Source: Haloferula helveola (GTDB lineage: Bacteria > Verrucomicrobiota > Verrucomicrobiia > Verrucomicrobiales > Akkermansiaceae). Taken from it: a stretch of 64,000 bases of DNA. The stretch lies in NCBI RefSeq assembly GCF_037076345.1, contig NZ_AP024702.1, positions 5,146,001 to 5,210,000 on the forward strand, given 5' to 3'. Numbering within the stretch: the first letter of the stretch is position 1; each line of letters starts with the position of its first letter. The notes below the pieces were generated by a model. It searched no databases. It was not told the origin of the DNA and saw nothing but the letters and a program-made list of their open reading frames with translations. Shown here piece by piece: positions 52,176 through 61,492 of the stretch. A program made the position numbers and the translations under genes.

Positions 52176-53570
52176 CTAGTCGCCGTAGGAAGACTCGACT
52201 CGCTCTGCCACGTCACGGTAGCCGTAGTCGACCTCGTAGATCTCCTTGAAGGCTTCAATCGCGGCCTGCTTGTCGCCCATCTCATCGTGGAGCAGCCCCT
52301 TTTCGTAGAGCACCTCCTTCTTGGTGGCATCCATGCCGACGAGGTCCTCAAGCGCCGTTTCCAGCTGCTTGACGCCCATGTCGAGCATGCCCTTCGCCTT
52401 GAAGGTCCGGCCGAGAAGCAGAAGCACTTTGGATTGGATGTGCGGATTCCGCTTCGCCTGCTGGAGTTGCGGAATCGCGGCACTGAAGTCACCCGCATTG
52501 AAAAGGGCCCTGCCGAGTTCGAAGCGAAGGACGGGGTCGGTCGGGTTCTGATCGACGCGACGCGTTGCCTCGGCAACGGCTTCGGCCATCCGCTCCTTCT
52601 TCCGCTCCTCGAGCATCGCCTTGACCTCAGGGTCGTCGGGATTGTTCGCGGCAGCCTCTTCAAGTTGCTGCATCTCGAGCTCCTTGAGACGGTCGCTCAT
52701 GGCGTCCGCCTTGCCGCGAAGGGCGACGTCGCCGTTGCTTAGTGAGAAAGCCCATTCGTAGAAGCCGAGCGCCTGTTCCCAGTCCTCGAGTCGTTCGAAG
52801 ACTGAAGCCAGGTCCTTGACCGTGGCGAGGTCGTTCTGGTTCTCCGCGTATTTCGCAGAGAGCTGGTCGCGACGTTCCTCAAGCTGGTCTCGGGTCAGGC
52901 CGGTGCGGCTCGCCTTTTCCTGCGCTTCGGCCTCATCGGCATCCTTCCGTAGTGACCGGATATCCGCGTCTTCCCCCCACTTCTGCTTCTCCATCGAAGC
53001 GCGGGCGGTGCAGTCCTTCTCGCCCTTGATCGCGGCCGAATCCGTCGGGTCATGCTTGAGGATGTCGCGATAGACCTCAGCGGCCTTCAGGCTCTCCGAG
53101 TGGGTGATGTAGAACTCGGCAAGCTTGTGAAGGAACTTGGTTTCCTCGGGGTGTCCGCTGCGGACGGTCTCAAGAGCGAAAGCGGCGCTTTGCTCCCAGC
53201 CAAGAGCGAGGAAGGCCTCGAAAAGCTGGTCGTTGATCTCGGGGCTGTAGGGGTCCTTCTCCAGTTCGGCCTCGATCTGCGGCAGGGCCGCCAGCGGATC
53301 CTTCTTCACCTGTCCGGCGAGTTTCATCGAGCCAAGGCCTCCTCCGGTCTTCATGCCGAAGATGGTCGCCTTTTTCTTGGGACCACCGGTGACGTTGCCG
53401 GCGCACTTCCGCAGCAGGCGGCGACCGTCGAGAAAGCCGGGAGCCTCCTTCAAGACGCTTTGGATCAGCTTGACCGCGTATCCGTAGTTCTTGGTCTGAA
53501 CGGCGGTCATTGCCTTCAGCCAGAGGGGTTTGACGGACGGATCGAGATCAGCTTCGGTAATTTCGGACAT
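52176..53570 (-). CDS. TPR-repeat protein of the secretion cluster
   Basis: 464 residues, mostly helical. Tetratricopeptide-type repeats are visible from about 15 (PLWLKAMTAVQTKNYGYAVKLIQSVLKEAPGF, a first TPR pair) and throughout the remainder (GRALFNAGDFSAAIPQLQQAKRNPHIQ; KGLLHDEMGDKQAAIEAFKEIYEVD). A charged helical region lies between (about 195-245). It has no signal peptide. It is the last gene of the gsp run, 189 bp after gspD but beyond a hairpin terminator, so it may have its own promoter. TPR proteins often assemble complexes; a link with secretin biogenesis is possible but only inferred. Confidence 0.8.
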   Translation of the reverse strand: MSEITEADLDPSVKPLWLKAMTAVQTKNYGYAVKLIQSVLKEAPGFLDGRRLLRKCAGNVTGGPKKKATIFGMKTGGGLGSMKLAGQVKKDPLAALPQIEAELEKDPYSPEINDQLFEAFLALGWEQSAAFALETVRSGHPEETKFLHKLAEFYITHSESLKAAEVYRDILKHDPTDSAAIKGEKDCTARASMEKQKWGEDADIRSLRKDADEAEAQEKASRTGLTRDQLEERRDQLSAKYAENQNDLATVKDLASVFERLEDWEQALGFYEWAFSLSNGDVALRGKADAMSDRLKELEMQQLEEAAANNPDDPEVKAMLEERKKERMAEAVAEATRRVDQNPTDPVLRFELGRALFNAGDFSAAIPQLQQAKRNPHIQSKVLLLLGRTFKAKGMLDMGVKQLETALEDLVGMDATKKEVLYEKGLLHDEMGDKQAAIEAFKEIYEVDYGYRDVAERVESSYGD

Positions 53571-53702
53571 GGTGAGGGTTCTTTAAGAATCGTTGGCAGG
53601 CCGTTCCCGGCCGGTGTGTGCGAAGAAAATGCTCACTGGCCCCTGCCTTGGCAAGTCCCCGGTCCGACCATGTCCCAGGTCGGGTTCCTCGGTGCGCATG
53701 AG

Positions 53703-53740
53703 CAAGAAAAAGCCGGCTCCGCGTGGGCGCGGGCCGGCTT
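53703..53740 (-). terminator. Intrinsic terminator after gspD
   Basis: On the minus strand an inverted repeat AAGCCGGC / GCCGGCTT (arms 53733-53740 and 53710-53717) is extended by CCGCG pairs around a TGGG-type loop, and is followed by TTTTCTTGC. The strong GC stem plus T-run downstream of gspD (stop at 53760) fits a rho-independent terminator, separating the gsp operon from the TPR gene. Confidence 0.8.
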
Positions 53741-53759
53741 GAAAAACAAGGGATCGGAC

Positions 53760-56186
53760 CTAGCGGCGCCGCCACGGCGATCCGGGGCGTCCAAGGAGTC
53801 GGCGTGCGGAGCGCTCGTCATCATCGCCCCCGTTGTCCTGGATGACCGGCGTCTGCTGACCTTTGTCGCCCGCCGGCACTGAACCGCGATCCGGCAGCAC
53901 GGCCGGGCCCTCGGCGAAGGACCTCGTGTCGCGGCTGACGTCATAGCGGTTGTCCATGTCGACCTGAGCATCGTAGAGGGACGCGGCGTCCTTCACGATC
54001 CGGGGCTGGATAAAGATCATGAGCTCCTGGCGATCATCTTCGGTTGTGGTCCGGGAAAACAACCGTCCGAGGCCGGGAATGTCACTGAGCAATGGAACGC
54101 CCGTGACCGACTCCCGCTCGGTCGAACTGATCAGGCCGCCGAGGACAATCGTCGAGCCGTCGGGAACCGTGACCGTGGTGAGAACCTCACGGCGACCGAT
54201 GGTCGGAACATCGCCGACGCCTTCAATGGTCTGACTGCCGACAATCTCGTCATTGAGCAACGCGATCTGCAACGTCACCTCATCGTCCGAGTTGACCAGC
54301 GGAATGACCTCGAGACTGAGGAGCACGTCCTGGTATTCGATATTCGTCGAGATACCGGTATTGACTCCGCCCTGATAGCTGTTGGTCGGAACAGCAATCC
54401 GCTGACCTGCCGAGATTACGCCCTTCTGGTTATTTGCCGTGTAGATGGTGGGCCGGGACAGGACCTTGAAGCGGGTGTCCGACTCCAAGGCATTGAGATA
54501 CACGTTCCAGTGGTCTCCGATCGCGCCATAGAGGCTGAGGCCGGCATTCGCCGGAAAGTCGCCGGGTGTCAGAAGATCGAATGGATTCGGAAGAGGAGCG
54601 GTGCCCGGGCTGGTCCGGATGCTTCCGGGAAGGGCTCCATTGCCCCGCGCGGCCGAAGCAGGATCGACCGTCCGGAGATAGTCGAGGCCGAAGTCGAAAT
54701 CATCGGTCAGGGCGAGCTGTCCAAAGACCGCGGAAATCATGACCTGCTCAGCCTTCACGTCGATCTGATCGAGAAGATTGGTGATGATCTCGACGCCTGA
54801 GGGAGGGCCCTGCACGACAAGCGAGTTGGTGATGTTGTCGGCCACGAGGAGTGTGCGTCCGACCAACCGGGCTTCAGGGGCGGTGTTCACCGATGGATCG
54901 CCAAGGCTGGAGCCACCGCCGGAGAATCCGCTGCCGCCGCTCGATCCTCCGAAACTGCTGTTCGAGAAATTGCTGTTACGGGAATTGCTGGTGGAGTTCC
55001 GGCTCGATGTCCGGTTGCTGCTTGAGTTCCCAAAGTTGGCCCCCGTGCTGCGGCCACTGCTCGAACCACCACCACCACCGGCACTGGAAGACTCCGATGA
55101 GCCGAAAGCGCGCTGGAGTGCGGGCTCGGCGATCTCGAGGAAGTCGGCGACTGCGACGAAGCGAAGCTTGCGACGCAGGAAATTCCGCTCGTCCGTCTTG
55201 GTGTCGAACTCACGGACAAGTCCTTCGATGAAGACGATGTCGACCGGTCGGCCCATCGCGAAGATCCGGTTGGTGCGGGTGTCGGGCACGATCTGGATCG
55301 GCACGTCTTCGGCGGCACTGCTGGCACCGCCGGCCGCCGCTGCGTTTGGTGTCGTGGCTCCACCAGGTAACACCACGCCTCCCGGCGTGGTTGAAGCTGA
55401 GTTGTTCTGAACTCGCTGCACCCCGGCAGATCGCTGGCTTTGCTGTTGGGTGTTGAGAATTTCATTCAGCGTGTCAGAGAGTTCTTGAACATCCGCGTAC
55501 TGCACTTTGATAAAGCGGGTCGCGATCGACGCGGACACGTCGATCTCTTCGACAAGTTCGATCAATCGGCGAATGAGGGAAGTTTTCTCCGTGATCACCA
55601 CCGCCCCGGCATTCGGAATCGGTGTGATTGAACCATAGGACCCGAACTGCCCGATGATGGTGGTGAAGGTTCGGACGATCTCGTCGGGTTTGATATACTT
55701 GAGATTCATCACGTACATCACCACCCGGTCGTCGTTGGGGAGATCGGCCGGATCAATGATCAGTTCCAAGCCCTCGCCCTTGGGATTGGCGCCGCCGGTG
55801 CCGACGACCAAGACGTCGTGGCCCACCATGTTGGCGTCGGGAACGAAGACGAAGCCCTCCAGTAGGGCTGCCTTTTTCAACAGCTGTGCGGCTTCACCGT
55901 AAGTGAGCGGGGCCGGCTGGATGAAGCGGAACTCGGCGGTCGAAGCCGCTACACTGACCGTGACCCGTCGCCCGGTGAACTTCCGGTAGAGGTCGGCGAG
56001 CTCATCACCGGTGAGCTTCGGGAAGATCTGGTCTTCTTGGAGCGCTTGGTCCGGATTTACGGCCTGTCCGACAGCTGGCGCCGGGGCGACGGGAACTCCG
56101 GGAGGAACCGGCGCTCCGGGGCGCTCGGGCTCCTGTGCCGCGGCTGCTGCAATTGCTGCTAGAAGGATGGAAACAATACGTTGCAT
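53760..56186 (-). CDS. gspD: Type II secretion secretin GspD
   Basis: Outer-membrane secretin pore of the type II secretion system. 808 residues, with a signal peptide (MQRIVSILLAAIAAAAAQ), then N0 and N1-N3 domains (about 55-460, e.g. VVVGTGGANP, YADVQELSDTLNEIL). The conserved secretin domain follows (about 480-745, VQGPPSGVEIITNLLDQID, VPLLSDIPGLGRLFSRTT, then LMIFIQPRIV). A Ser/Asn/Gly-rich low-complexity stretch of about 75 residues (about 380-455) separates N3 from the secretin domain. A short tail follows. It is the last structural gene of the operon, ending in a hairpin terminator. Confidence 0.94.
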   Translation of the reverse strand: MQRIVSILLAAIAAAAAQEPERPGAPVPPGVPVAPAPAVGQAVNPDQALQEDQIFPKLTGDELADLYRKFTGRRVTVSVAASTAEFRFIQPAPLTYGEAAQLLKKAALLEGFVFVPDANMVGHDVLVVGTGGANPKGEGLELIIDPADLPNDDRVVMYVMNLKYIKPDEIVRTFTTIIGQFGSYGSITPIPNAGAVVITEKTSLIRRLIELVEEIDVSASIATRFIKVQYADVQELSDTLNEILNTQQQSQRSAGVQRVQNNSASTTPGGVVLPGGATTPNAAAAGGASSAAEDVPIQIVPDTRTNRIFAMGRPVDIVFIEGLVREFDTKTDERNFLRRKLRFVAVADFLEIAEPALQRAFGSSESSSAGGGGGSSSGRSTGANFGNSSSNRTSSRNSTSNSRNSNFSNSSFGGSSGGSGFSGGGSSLGDPSVNTAPEARLVGRTLLVADNITNSLVVQGPPSGVEIITNLLDQIDVKAEQVMISAVFGQLALTDDFDFGLDYLRTVDPASAARGNGALPGSIRTSPGTAPLPNPFDLLTPGDFPANAGLSLYGAIGDHWNVYLNALESDTRFKVLSRPTIYTANNQKGVISAGQRIAVPTNSYQGGVNTGISTNIEYQDVLLSLEVIPLVNSDDEVTLQIALLNDEIVGSQTIEGVGDVPTIGRREVLTTVTVPDGSTIVLGGLISSTERESVTGVPLLSDIPGLGRLFSRTTTEDDRQELMIFIQPRIVKDAASLYDAQVDMDNRYDVSRDTRSFAEGPAVLPDRGSVPAGDKGQQTPVIQDNGGDDDERSARRLLGRPGSPWRRR

Positions 56187-56261
56187 GGAAATCAGGAAGT
56201 CGGAAAATCGGTCGGGGTCTGAATCGTCTGGGCGGCGATACGCGGATGCCGATGGGGCGGG

Positions 56262-56822
56262 TCAACGGCCGCGACCGCCCGAAGAGTCCCTGCTGGGCGT
56301 AGGCGGTCGAACGATTCGAGGGCGCGGTTGGCGCCCGCCGGCAGAAGCTGGCTGAGCTGGCTGAGCTGGAGTCGCAGGTCGCGCAGCAGGTTGCTGCGGC
56401 TTCTGCGGGGTTGCAGGAGCAGCGGTCTTGACCGCCAGAAGTTTGTCCTCGAAGGCGACGGTGCCGCGTTGGCTGCCAGATTGCACCGTAACGACGGTGT
56501 CCTTCCAGTTACCCTCGGACCACTGGACATCAACGACCTTATAGTCGCCGTCCGAGCCTGGTCGGATAACCACTTTGTCGCTTGGATCCTTCTTGTTGAG
56601 GAGAATGGCGTAGTAGCCGTCGGCCAGCTTGCTGATACCACCCAAAGCATAATCTTCGAGAGGATTGGGCGGTGCGTCCGGCGGCGGTGGTGGCGGCGGC
56701 TTGCTGGTGAACGGCGAATCCGTCCACAGTTTCTGATAATCCGTCAGTCGGAGCTGGTTCGGCGCGTCAGCCAGCACGGAGGCGGCGAACAGCAGACTCA
56801 GGAGCAGAATGGCGTGCTTCAT
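56262..56822 (-). CDS. Pro-rich periplasmic protein of T2SS operon
   Basis: 186 residues from ATG 56822. A signal peptide (MKHAILLLSLLFAASVLA), then a Pro-rich linker (SKPPPPPPPDAPPNPLEDYALGGI), a small beta domain (about 60-130, GYYAILLNKKDPSDKVVI, VVTVQSGSQRGTVAFEDKLL) and a Pro/Ala/Gln-rich tail ending in basic residues. The position, between gspM and gspD, and the beta domain suggest the role of GspC or PilP (linking pilus or inner-membrane proteins to the secretin). The similarity is weak, so this is inferred. The start overlaps gspM by four bases. Confidence 0.6.
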   Translation of the reverse strand: MKHAILLLSLLFAASVLADAPNQLRLTDYQKLWTDSPFTSKPPPPPPPDAPPNPLEDYALGGISKLADGYYAILLNKKDPSDKVVIRPGSDGDYKVVDVQWSEGNWKDTVVTVQSGSQRGTVAFEDKLLAVKTAAPATPQKPQQPAARPATPAQPAQPASAGGRQPRPRIVRPPTPSRDSSGGRGR

Positions 56823-57373
56823 ATGGTTGGCTCGGCGTCCGGGTTGTCGGAAGAAACGGGCAGATACCACTGCTCAATCTGCACTTCGGCGTCGATCAAG
56901 GTGTCGTCTTCCCGGTTCGGTTTGAGTTGGAGTCCGGTGATCGCCCTGAAATCCTTCGGGCTGTGCAGCTGCACCAGCCAGCGGTAGAGGGCGTCCTCCT
57001 TACCTGATACGTTGATCTGGAAAATCGCGCGATGGTAGAATTCGCCCCGCTCATCGTTCGGCAGGATCTTGGGCCGGTCGACCGTCAGCCCGGACGAACG
57101 GGCGCGACTGGAGACGAAACTCTCAAGTTGCGACTGGGCGGCTCCGCCCTCCATCGGATCGGGTGTCGTCCGGTTCAGCCAGTCGATCTCCTTCTGCTTG
57201 CTGTCACGCTCGTCGAGGTTGCCGAGCGCCACGCGCAACTCCAGTTCCTTGGTCGTGATGTCCTTCGCGACCTTGGCCTTCTTTTCCGTGTAAACTTTGT
57301 AGCCGTAGAAATTCACCATCGCAAAAAGGATGACGGCGAAGGCGATCAGCAGGCGTTTCTCGCGGGGTTTCAT
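56819..57373 (-). CDS. GspM/PilO-like inner-membrane protein
   Basis: 184 residues. One N-terminal transmembrane helix (LLIAFAVILFAMVNFYGYKVY, about 8-28), a coiled coil (about 30-65, KDITTKELELRVALGN) and a ferredoxin-like domain with RAIFQINVSGKEDALYRWLVQLHSPKDFRAITGLQL, the pattern of GspM and PilO. The partner GspL-like gene lies 61 bp upstream. The stop overlaps the start of the next gene (ATGA). Family inferred from order plus this pattern. Confidence 0.75.
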   Translation of the reverse strand: MKPREKRLLIAFAVILFAMVNFYGYKVYTEKKAKVAKDITTKELELRVALGNLDERDSKQKEIDWLNRTTPDPMEGGAAQSQLESFVSSRARSSGLTVDRPKILPNDERGEFYHRAIFQINVSGKEDALYRWLVQLHSPKDFRAITGLQLKPNREDDTLIDAEVQIEQWYLPVSSDNPDAEPTI

Positions 57374-57434
57374 GCAGGAGGCGTGTCAGAAGAATGCCGT
57401 TGCGGTCGGGGTTTGTCGGTTGGAATCGATGAAG

Positions 57435-58691
57435 TCACTCCTCAATTGCCTTGGGCGGAGCCCCTTTGATCCGGAAGTCCCAGCCCTGTTTGCCGCTGGC
57501 GGGCGGCTCCTCGTCCCACTCCAGCCAGCTGAGATTGGGATTTCGCTTGAGCGCCGCGTAGAAGGTCGTGACCGGCGCCGAAGCCGGTGCATTGCCGATA
57601 ATCTGGATTTCTCCGGCCGCTACATTCAGATCCGCGGTCTTCAGTCGCAAGCCGGTGTTCTTGGGGATCGCCACATGGACGGAAGTCATGATTTGCAGCG
57701 GATTCAACTTCGCATCGACGACCGCGCCGAGTTCTTCCCACCGGGCATTGTGTTCGCCGACGACCGCGGCACCTCCGGATTCCGCCTCAGCGACCTCCTT
57801 CGAGAGTTTCTTGAGCTTACGGGTCTCCTGCCAATGCCCGTAGCCGAGCCAGCCGACGACTCCGAGGTAGGCAAGCGCGGCCATGGCGGCGAGTGCGACC
57901 CGCTGGTTCCGCTGCTTCCTCTGGGCCCGTGCCGCGCGGACGTCGGCCGGTAGCAAGGAGCTCAGATGTTCCGGCAGCCGGGGATCAGGCCGTCGAGAGA
58001 CCTGCGGGGTCACCCGGAATGCCTGGGCGAGCTCACCGGCTTCGCCCAGTTCGCCCTCCGGCGGCCAGATGTGGATCGCGGACGGCTCGAATTTCAGCCC
58101 CTGCATTCCAAGTTGGCCAACCGCCAAGCGGATCTCCTGCAACACATCGCGGTCCGGTGCGGATGCCGTCGAAGACGTGCCCTGACAGTAAAGCAGCTTG
58201 CCGCTCGAGTAGCAGGCGAACACCCAGCGCCCGAGTTCCTTCCAGACGCAGAGCGCATTTCCCTGCACGTCGTAGGCCCGTGGCGACAGGTCGAACTCCT
58301 TCGGCGTCCGCAGGGGGAGTTCGCCCTCTGCCGGCTTCCTGAGCACCGCGTGAAGCAGCACTGTCGATTCCTCTTCCTTCCAGACCTCAAAGGTGTCGCT
58401 GAGTTGGCCGGCCATCGGGTCGGCCCGCACCCCGAGCCTTTCGGCATGCATGGTGGCGAGGTCTTCGAAAAGTTCGTCATCCGTGCTGGCCGCCTTGAAG
58501 GGCAGAGCATGAAAAGCCCGTACCGGGAATAGCATCGCCAGATCGCCGCCCGGCAGACCGGTCAGTTCACCCAGCACTTGGGGGCCATCTTCGGATCCGG
58601 CACGTTCGAAGGCACCGTCCGCCTGACGTTTCCAGATTTCCCACCCGAGCGGGCCCGGGACCAACATCGACCATTCCGCTTGTTTGCTCAC
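57435..58691 (-). CDS. gspL: GspL-like inner-membrane protein
   Basis: 418 residues. The N-terminal 250 residues have an actin-like (PilM/GspL) design, though poorly conserved. One transmembrane helix (about 262-282, VALAAMAALAYLGVVGWLGYG) is followed by a coiled-coil segment and a C-terminal ferredoxin-like domain (about 330-418, ADLNVAAGEIQIIGNAPASAPVTTFYAALKRN). The start is GTG 58691, overlapping the stop of gspK (GTGA). GspL links the ATPase GspE to the inner-membrane platform. GspE and GspF genes are not in the window. Confidence 0.78.
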   Translation of the reverse strand: MSKQAEWSMLVPGPLGWEIWKRQADGAFERAGSEDGPQVLGELTGLPGGDLAMLFPVRAFHALPFKAASTDDELFEDLATMHAERLGVRADPMAGQLSDTFEVWKEEESTVLLHAVLRKPAEGELPLRTPKEFDLSPRAYDVQGNALCVWKELGRWVFACYSSGKLLYCQGTSSTASAPDRDVLQEIRLAVGQLGMQGLKFEPSAIHIWPPEGELGEAGELAQAFRVTPQVSRRPDPRLPEHLSSLLPADVRAARAQRKQRNQRVALAAMAALAYLGVVGWLGYGHWQETRKLKKLSKEVAEAESGGAAVVGEHNARWEELGAVVDAKLNPLQIMTSVHVAIPKNTGLRLKTADLNVAAGEIQIIGNAPASAPVTTFYAALKRNPNLSWLEWDEEPPASGKQGWDFRIKGAPPKAIEE

Positions 58692-59629
58692 GGGATCACC
58701 TCCTCGGTTCGTTCCAAAATCGCGGGCTGCCCGGTACGGTTGCGCACGACCAGGGTGATCTTGCGCTTCGCGCCGGGTGCGCTGCCAATGCTTTCAATGC
58801 GGGTGGTCGTCTCGTTCACGCTGAATCGGGCCGAAATATCGCCGCGGAGACTGCCGTCCACGCCGATGAGTGCAAGCGCTTCCTGCGCATTCTGGAAAGG
58901 CGTGTCGTCGTCGGTGTCGCGTTCGCCGTCCGGCCCGCGCACCGTTTCCGGAATGATCAGCGCCTCCTCGTAACTCACTTCAGCCGCCACCGCGATCATC
59001 TCGGCGGGCGCTTCGTTGATGTCGAGTCCGCCGGAACTCCAGATGGTAAACCAGCTCCGCCAGTCGGGCTGGTAGGCTTCGACAAGGTCCATCCCCTTCA
59101 CCAACCGCATTTCGTCGAGACTGTAGAACGGCCGGTTAAACGGCTGATTCACTCGTCCAATGTCCTCGTAGTAGGTAATCTCCGCGCCGTTCAGAGCGAC
59201 TTCGTCGTCGCCGTCGATCCAATCGCCCAGCGCATCGGCGACCTCGGCCGCCTGGTCGATGTCGAGACCCCAGTCGGCGAACATCATCTTCAGCAGGTTC
59301 TTGTCCTCCTTGAGAAGGATCTGGTTGATGTTGAATTTGCCACCCTCGGAGGTGAGCCGGACTTCGAATCCCTCCCCGTTCTCCTCCGACCACTGGTTCA
59401 GGATCGGGTCGCCACGCTCGACCACCGGATTCGCTCCAACGGCGACTCCCATCTCGGCGAGCTGCTTGGCCCGGAAGCCGTGAATGTTGGCGGCGGCAAC
59501 ATCGAGATCAAACCCCACCACCCGGATCGTCGCCACGGTGATGAACGAAAGCAATGCGATCAGCCAGATCACGGCGACCAGCGAGGAACCGCGCGGGCGT
59601 GCGGGAATGGCGCGAGTGGGACGATTCAT
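58688..59629 (-). CDS. gspK: Type II secretion minor pseudopilin GspK
   Basis: 313 residues from ATG 59629. The N-terminus has the GspK-type signal (basic RPRGSSLVAVIWLIALLSF, with no Glu5). The later part has features of the large GspK domain (WGLDIDQAAEVADALGDWIDGDD, EMRLVKGMD and the Asp-rich metal loops). It caps the pseudopilus with GspI and GspJ. Start overlaps the gspJ stop; the stop overlaps the gspL start. Confidence 0.88.
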   Translation of the reverse strand: MNRPTRAIPARPRGSSLVAVIWLIALLSFITVATIRVVGFDLDVAAANIHGFRAKQLAEMGVAVGANPVVERGDPILNQWSEENGEGFEVRLTSEGGKFNINQILLKEDKNLLKMMFADWGLDIDQAAEVADALGDWIDGDDEVALNGAEITYYEDIGRVNQPFNRPFYSLDEMRLVKGMDLVEAYQPDWRSWFTIWSSGGLDINEAPAEMIAVAAEVSYEEALIIPETVRGPDGERDTDDDTPFQNAQEALALIGVDGSLRGDISARFSVNETTTRIESIGSAPGAKRKITLVVRNRTGQPAILERTEEVIP

Positions 59630-60486
59630 CGGCCACCTCCTCCCTGTCCTCTGCCGCCCGGACCGCCGGACGGTAATCCGGGGCGCACGGAAACACCGGG
59701 AACACCGGGAACGGTAACGGAGGGCGGCTGCCCTTCGGCGCCCTCGCCCCCTTCGGCTGGATTGCCACCAGGTGTCGCGGCGCCTCCCCCTTGCCCCTGC
59801 TGCTGCAGCTGGCGCATCAGGACCGAGGGATCCTGTTTCGGAGTGATCCAGAAAACATGCCGAATCGGATCGGTGCCGGGCAGGGAGTCCGGAACATAGG
59901 TCAGCGCGAGCTGGAGCGGAAGGCGTCCGACGTAATCCCATTTGTAGTCCCACTCCATCATGCGGCCGTCGAGGGCCTCCCATTCGAAGATGTAGACGTC
60001 CTCCATCAGGACGATTTCCGCGAAGGGCTCGGCATCGCCGAGTGTGGAGGAAGAATCACCGACCTCGGTGGTCTCTTCGAGAATCTCCTCGTCGAAGTAT
60101 CGAAGGACGATGTCGAGGAAGCCGTCGCGCCGCCGCTCGGTCGAAATCTGGACCGCCTTCGCGACCCTTTCCGTCCCGCCCCAGGTGAAGGTCAGCGGGA
60201 CGTTCTGGATCGTCAGGTCGGAAAGGTACTGGGCTCCCGAGTCTTCGGAAACCAACTCCATACGGGCGTTCCCGGGCAGGGAGGCGAACTGGCTGCCCAG
60301 AAGATCGAAGAACGCGGTCTGGGCGCTCACCTCGTTCTGCTGCTCCACCACCGTGTTGGCGAGGCGCAGGTTCTGCGTGGCGATCGAAAAAATCATTCCC
60401 ATGAGCAGCGCGACCAGGCCGATCGCGATGACCAATTCCAGAAGGGTGAATCCCCTGCTCCGGCGGATGGATGAGGAAACCGTCAT
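59626..60486 (-). CDS. gspJ: Type II secretion minor pseudopilin GspJ
   Basis: 286 residues from ATG 60486. Prepilin signal SRGFTLLELVIAIGLVALL (cut after Gly, Glu5 present). The globular domain has FTWGGTERVAKAVQIS and VYIFEWEALDGRMMEWDYKW typical of GspJ, but the C-terminal about 60 residues (QGQGGGAATPGGNPAEGGEG and beyond) form a Gly/Pro-rich tail not seen in most GspJ. The ATGA overlaps at both ends join it to gspI and gspK. Confidence 0.88.
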   Translation of the reverse strand: MTVSSSIRRSRGFTLLELVIAIGLVALLMGMIFSIATQNLRLANTVVEQQNEVSAQTAFFDLLGSQFASLPGNARMELVSEDSGAQYLSDLTIQNVPLTFTWGGTERVAKAVQISTERRRDGFLDIVLRYFDEEILEETTEVGDSSSTLGDAEPFAEIVLMEDVYIFEWEALDGRMMEWDYKWDYVGRLPLQLALTYVPDSLPGTDPIRHVFWITPKQDPSVLMRQLQQQGQGGGAATPGGNPAEGGEGAEGQPPSVTVPGVPGVSVRPGLPSGGPGGRGQGGGGR

Positions 60487-60908
60487 GGTTGATACAGCCT
60501 CCCGTAGCGCCATGTCTCGGCGATCTCCTCCTGCCACTCCCCATTCTCGAACCAGTGGGCGCTGATCTCGATGCGGAACATCTGCTGCAGCAATTGGCCG
60601 TCCTGATTCTCCATTTCCTCCATCGGCTCGATCAGGGTGTCGACCTCGACCGACGCGCCGCCGATCTCCTCGTCCAGCGTGACCGACTCGGAGCCCTCTT
60701 CGAGGACCGGAAGGGAAACCGCCTCGTTCAACGCACTCTCGAGGATCCGATTGATCTGCATCCGTCGCTGGGCCATCGAGGCCGCGTCGGCCGTCCGCTG
60801 CAGAGCGATCGCGAAGGCCGTGGCCGCGATCGAGAAAATCCCCAGAGCGAGGATCACCTCCAACAGCAGGAAACCGCGCTTCTTGCGGGGATTGGAGCGG
60901 GATCTCAT
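60483..60908 (-). CDS. gspI: Type II secretion minor pseudopilin GspI
   Basis: 141 residues. The prepilin signal is KKRGFLLLEVILALGIFSIAA (cleavage before Phe, Glu5). The remaining beta-rich domain has FRIEISAHWFENGEWQEEIAETWRYG as in small minor pseudopilins. Overlaps with gspH and gspJ by four bases at each end. Identity by order and size; GspI and GspH can be confused, but this shorter one follows H. Confidence 0.83.
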   Translation of the reverse strand: MRSRSNPRKKRGFLLLEVILALGIFSIAATAFAIALQRTADAASMAQRRMQINRILESALNEAVSLPVLEEGSESVTLDEEIGGASVEVDTLIEPMEEMENQDGQLLQQMFRIEISAHWFENGEWQEEIAETWRYGRLYQP

Positions 60909-61492
60909 CGGATTTCGGATTCGGTTTCGGCGATCGAGGCGGTCAGCGGATGGAACAGAACCGCGATCCAGTTGCCGTTCTCAAGTTCGAGCCGGACGCC
61001 GCAAGGCTCGCTGATGCCCTGCGGGTCGAACCGCCAGATCTGCCGATCGTTGCGATTGATTTCCGACCATTCGCCATCCGCCCATCGGCGGACCAGCAGG
61101 AGCATGTCCGGGTCGGGTTGCCAAGCATCACGGACGACAGGAAGATCGGCGCTTTCGCCTTCGAACTCCGCGAGTTCCTCAGCCTCCCGGATCTGCTCCC
61201 GGACATCATTGTCGAGAAGTGCCTCGCCGAAGGGCATGAGACGTACGCCGTCGTAGGTGAACTCAAGGGCGTAAGGCTTTTGCTGGAGGGTGGCGATCGA
61301 TCGGGCGCGCTTCGCGAGCACCTCAATCTCGCCGACTGCGTCACTCAGACGACGTTCGTCGCGATTGAAGTAGAGAGCACCGACGCCGATCCCAACGATC
61401 AGCATCGCCAACGAGAGGACGATGACCATCTCGAGGATCGTAAATCCCCGAGACGGAAGTCGGTTACTCGTCCTTCTGGCTGCTGATGTCAT
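60905..61492 (-). CDS. gspH: Type II secretion minor pseudopilin GspH
   Basis: 195 residues. Prepilin signal SRGFTILEMVIVLSLAMLIVG (Glu5). After the helix come the LAKRARSIATLQQKPYALEFTY pattern of GspH/FimT and later DPQGISEPCGVRLEL. The gene starts 29 bp inside the end of gspG and ends overlapping gspI. It is a minor tip pseudopilin. Confidence 0.85.
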   Translation of the reverse strand: MTSAARRTSNRLPSRGFTILEMVIVLSLAMLIVGIGVGALYFNRDERRLSDAVGEIEVLAKRARSIATLQQKPYALEFTYDGVRLMPFGEALLDNDVREQIREAEELAEFEGESADLPVVRDAWQPDPDMLLLVRRWADGEWSEINRNDRQIWRFDPQGISEPCGVRLELENGNWIAVLFHPLTASIAETESEIR

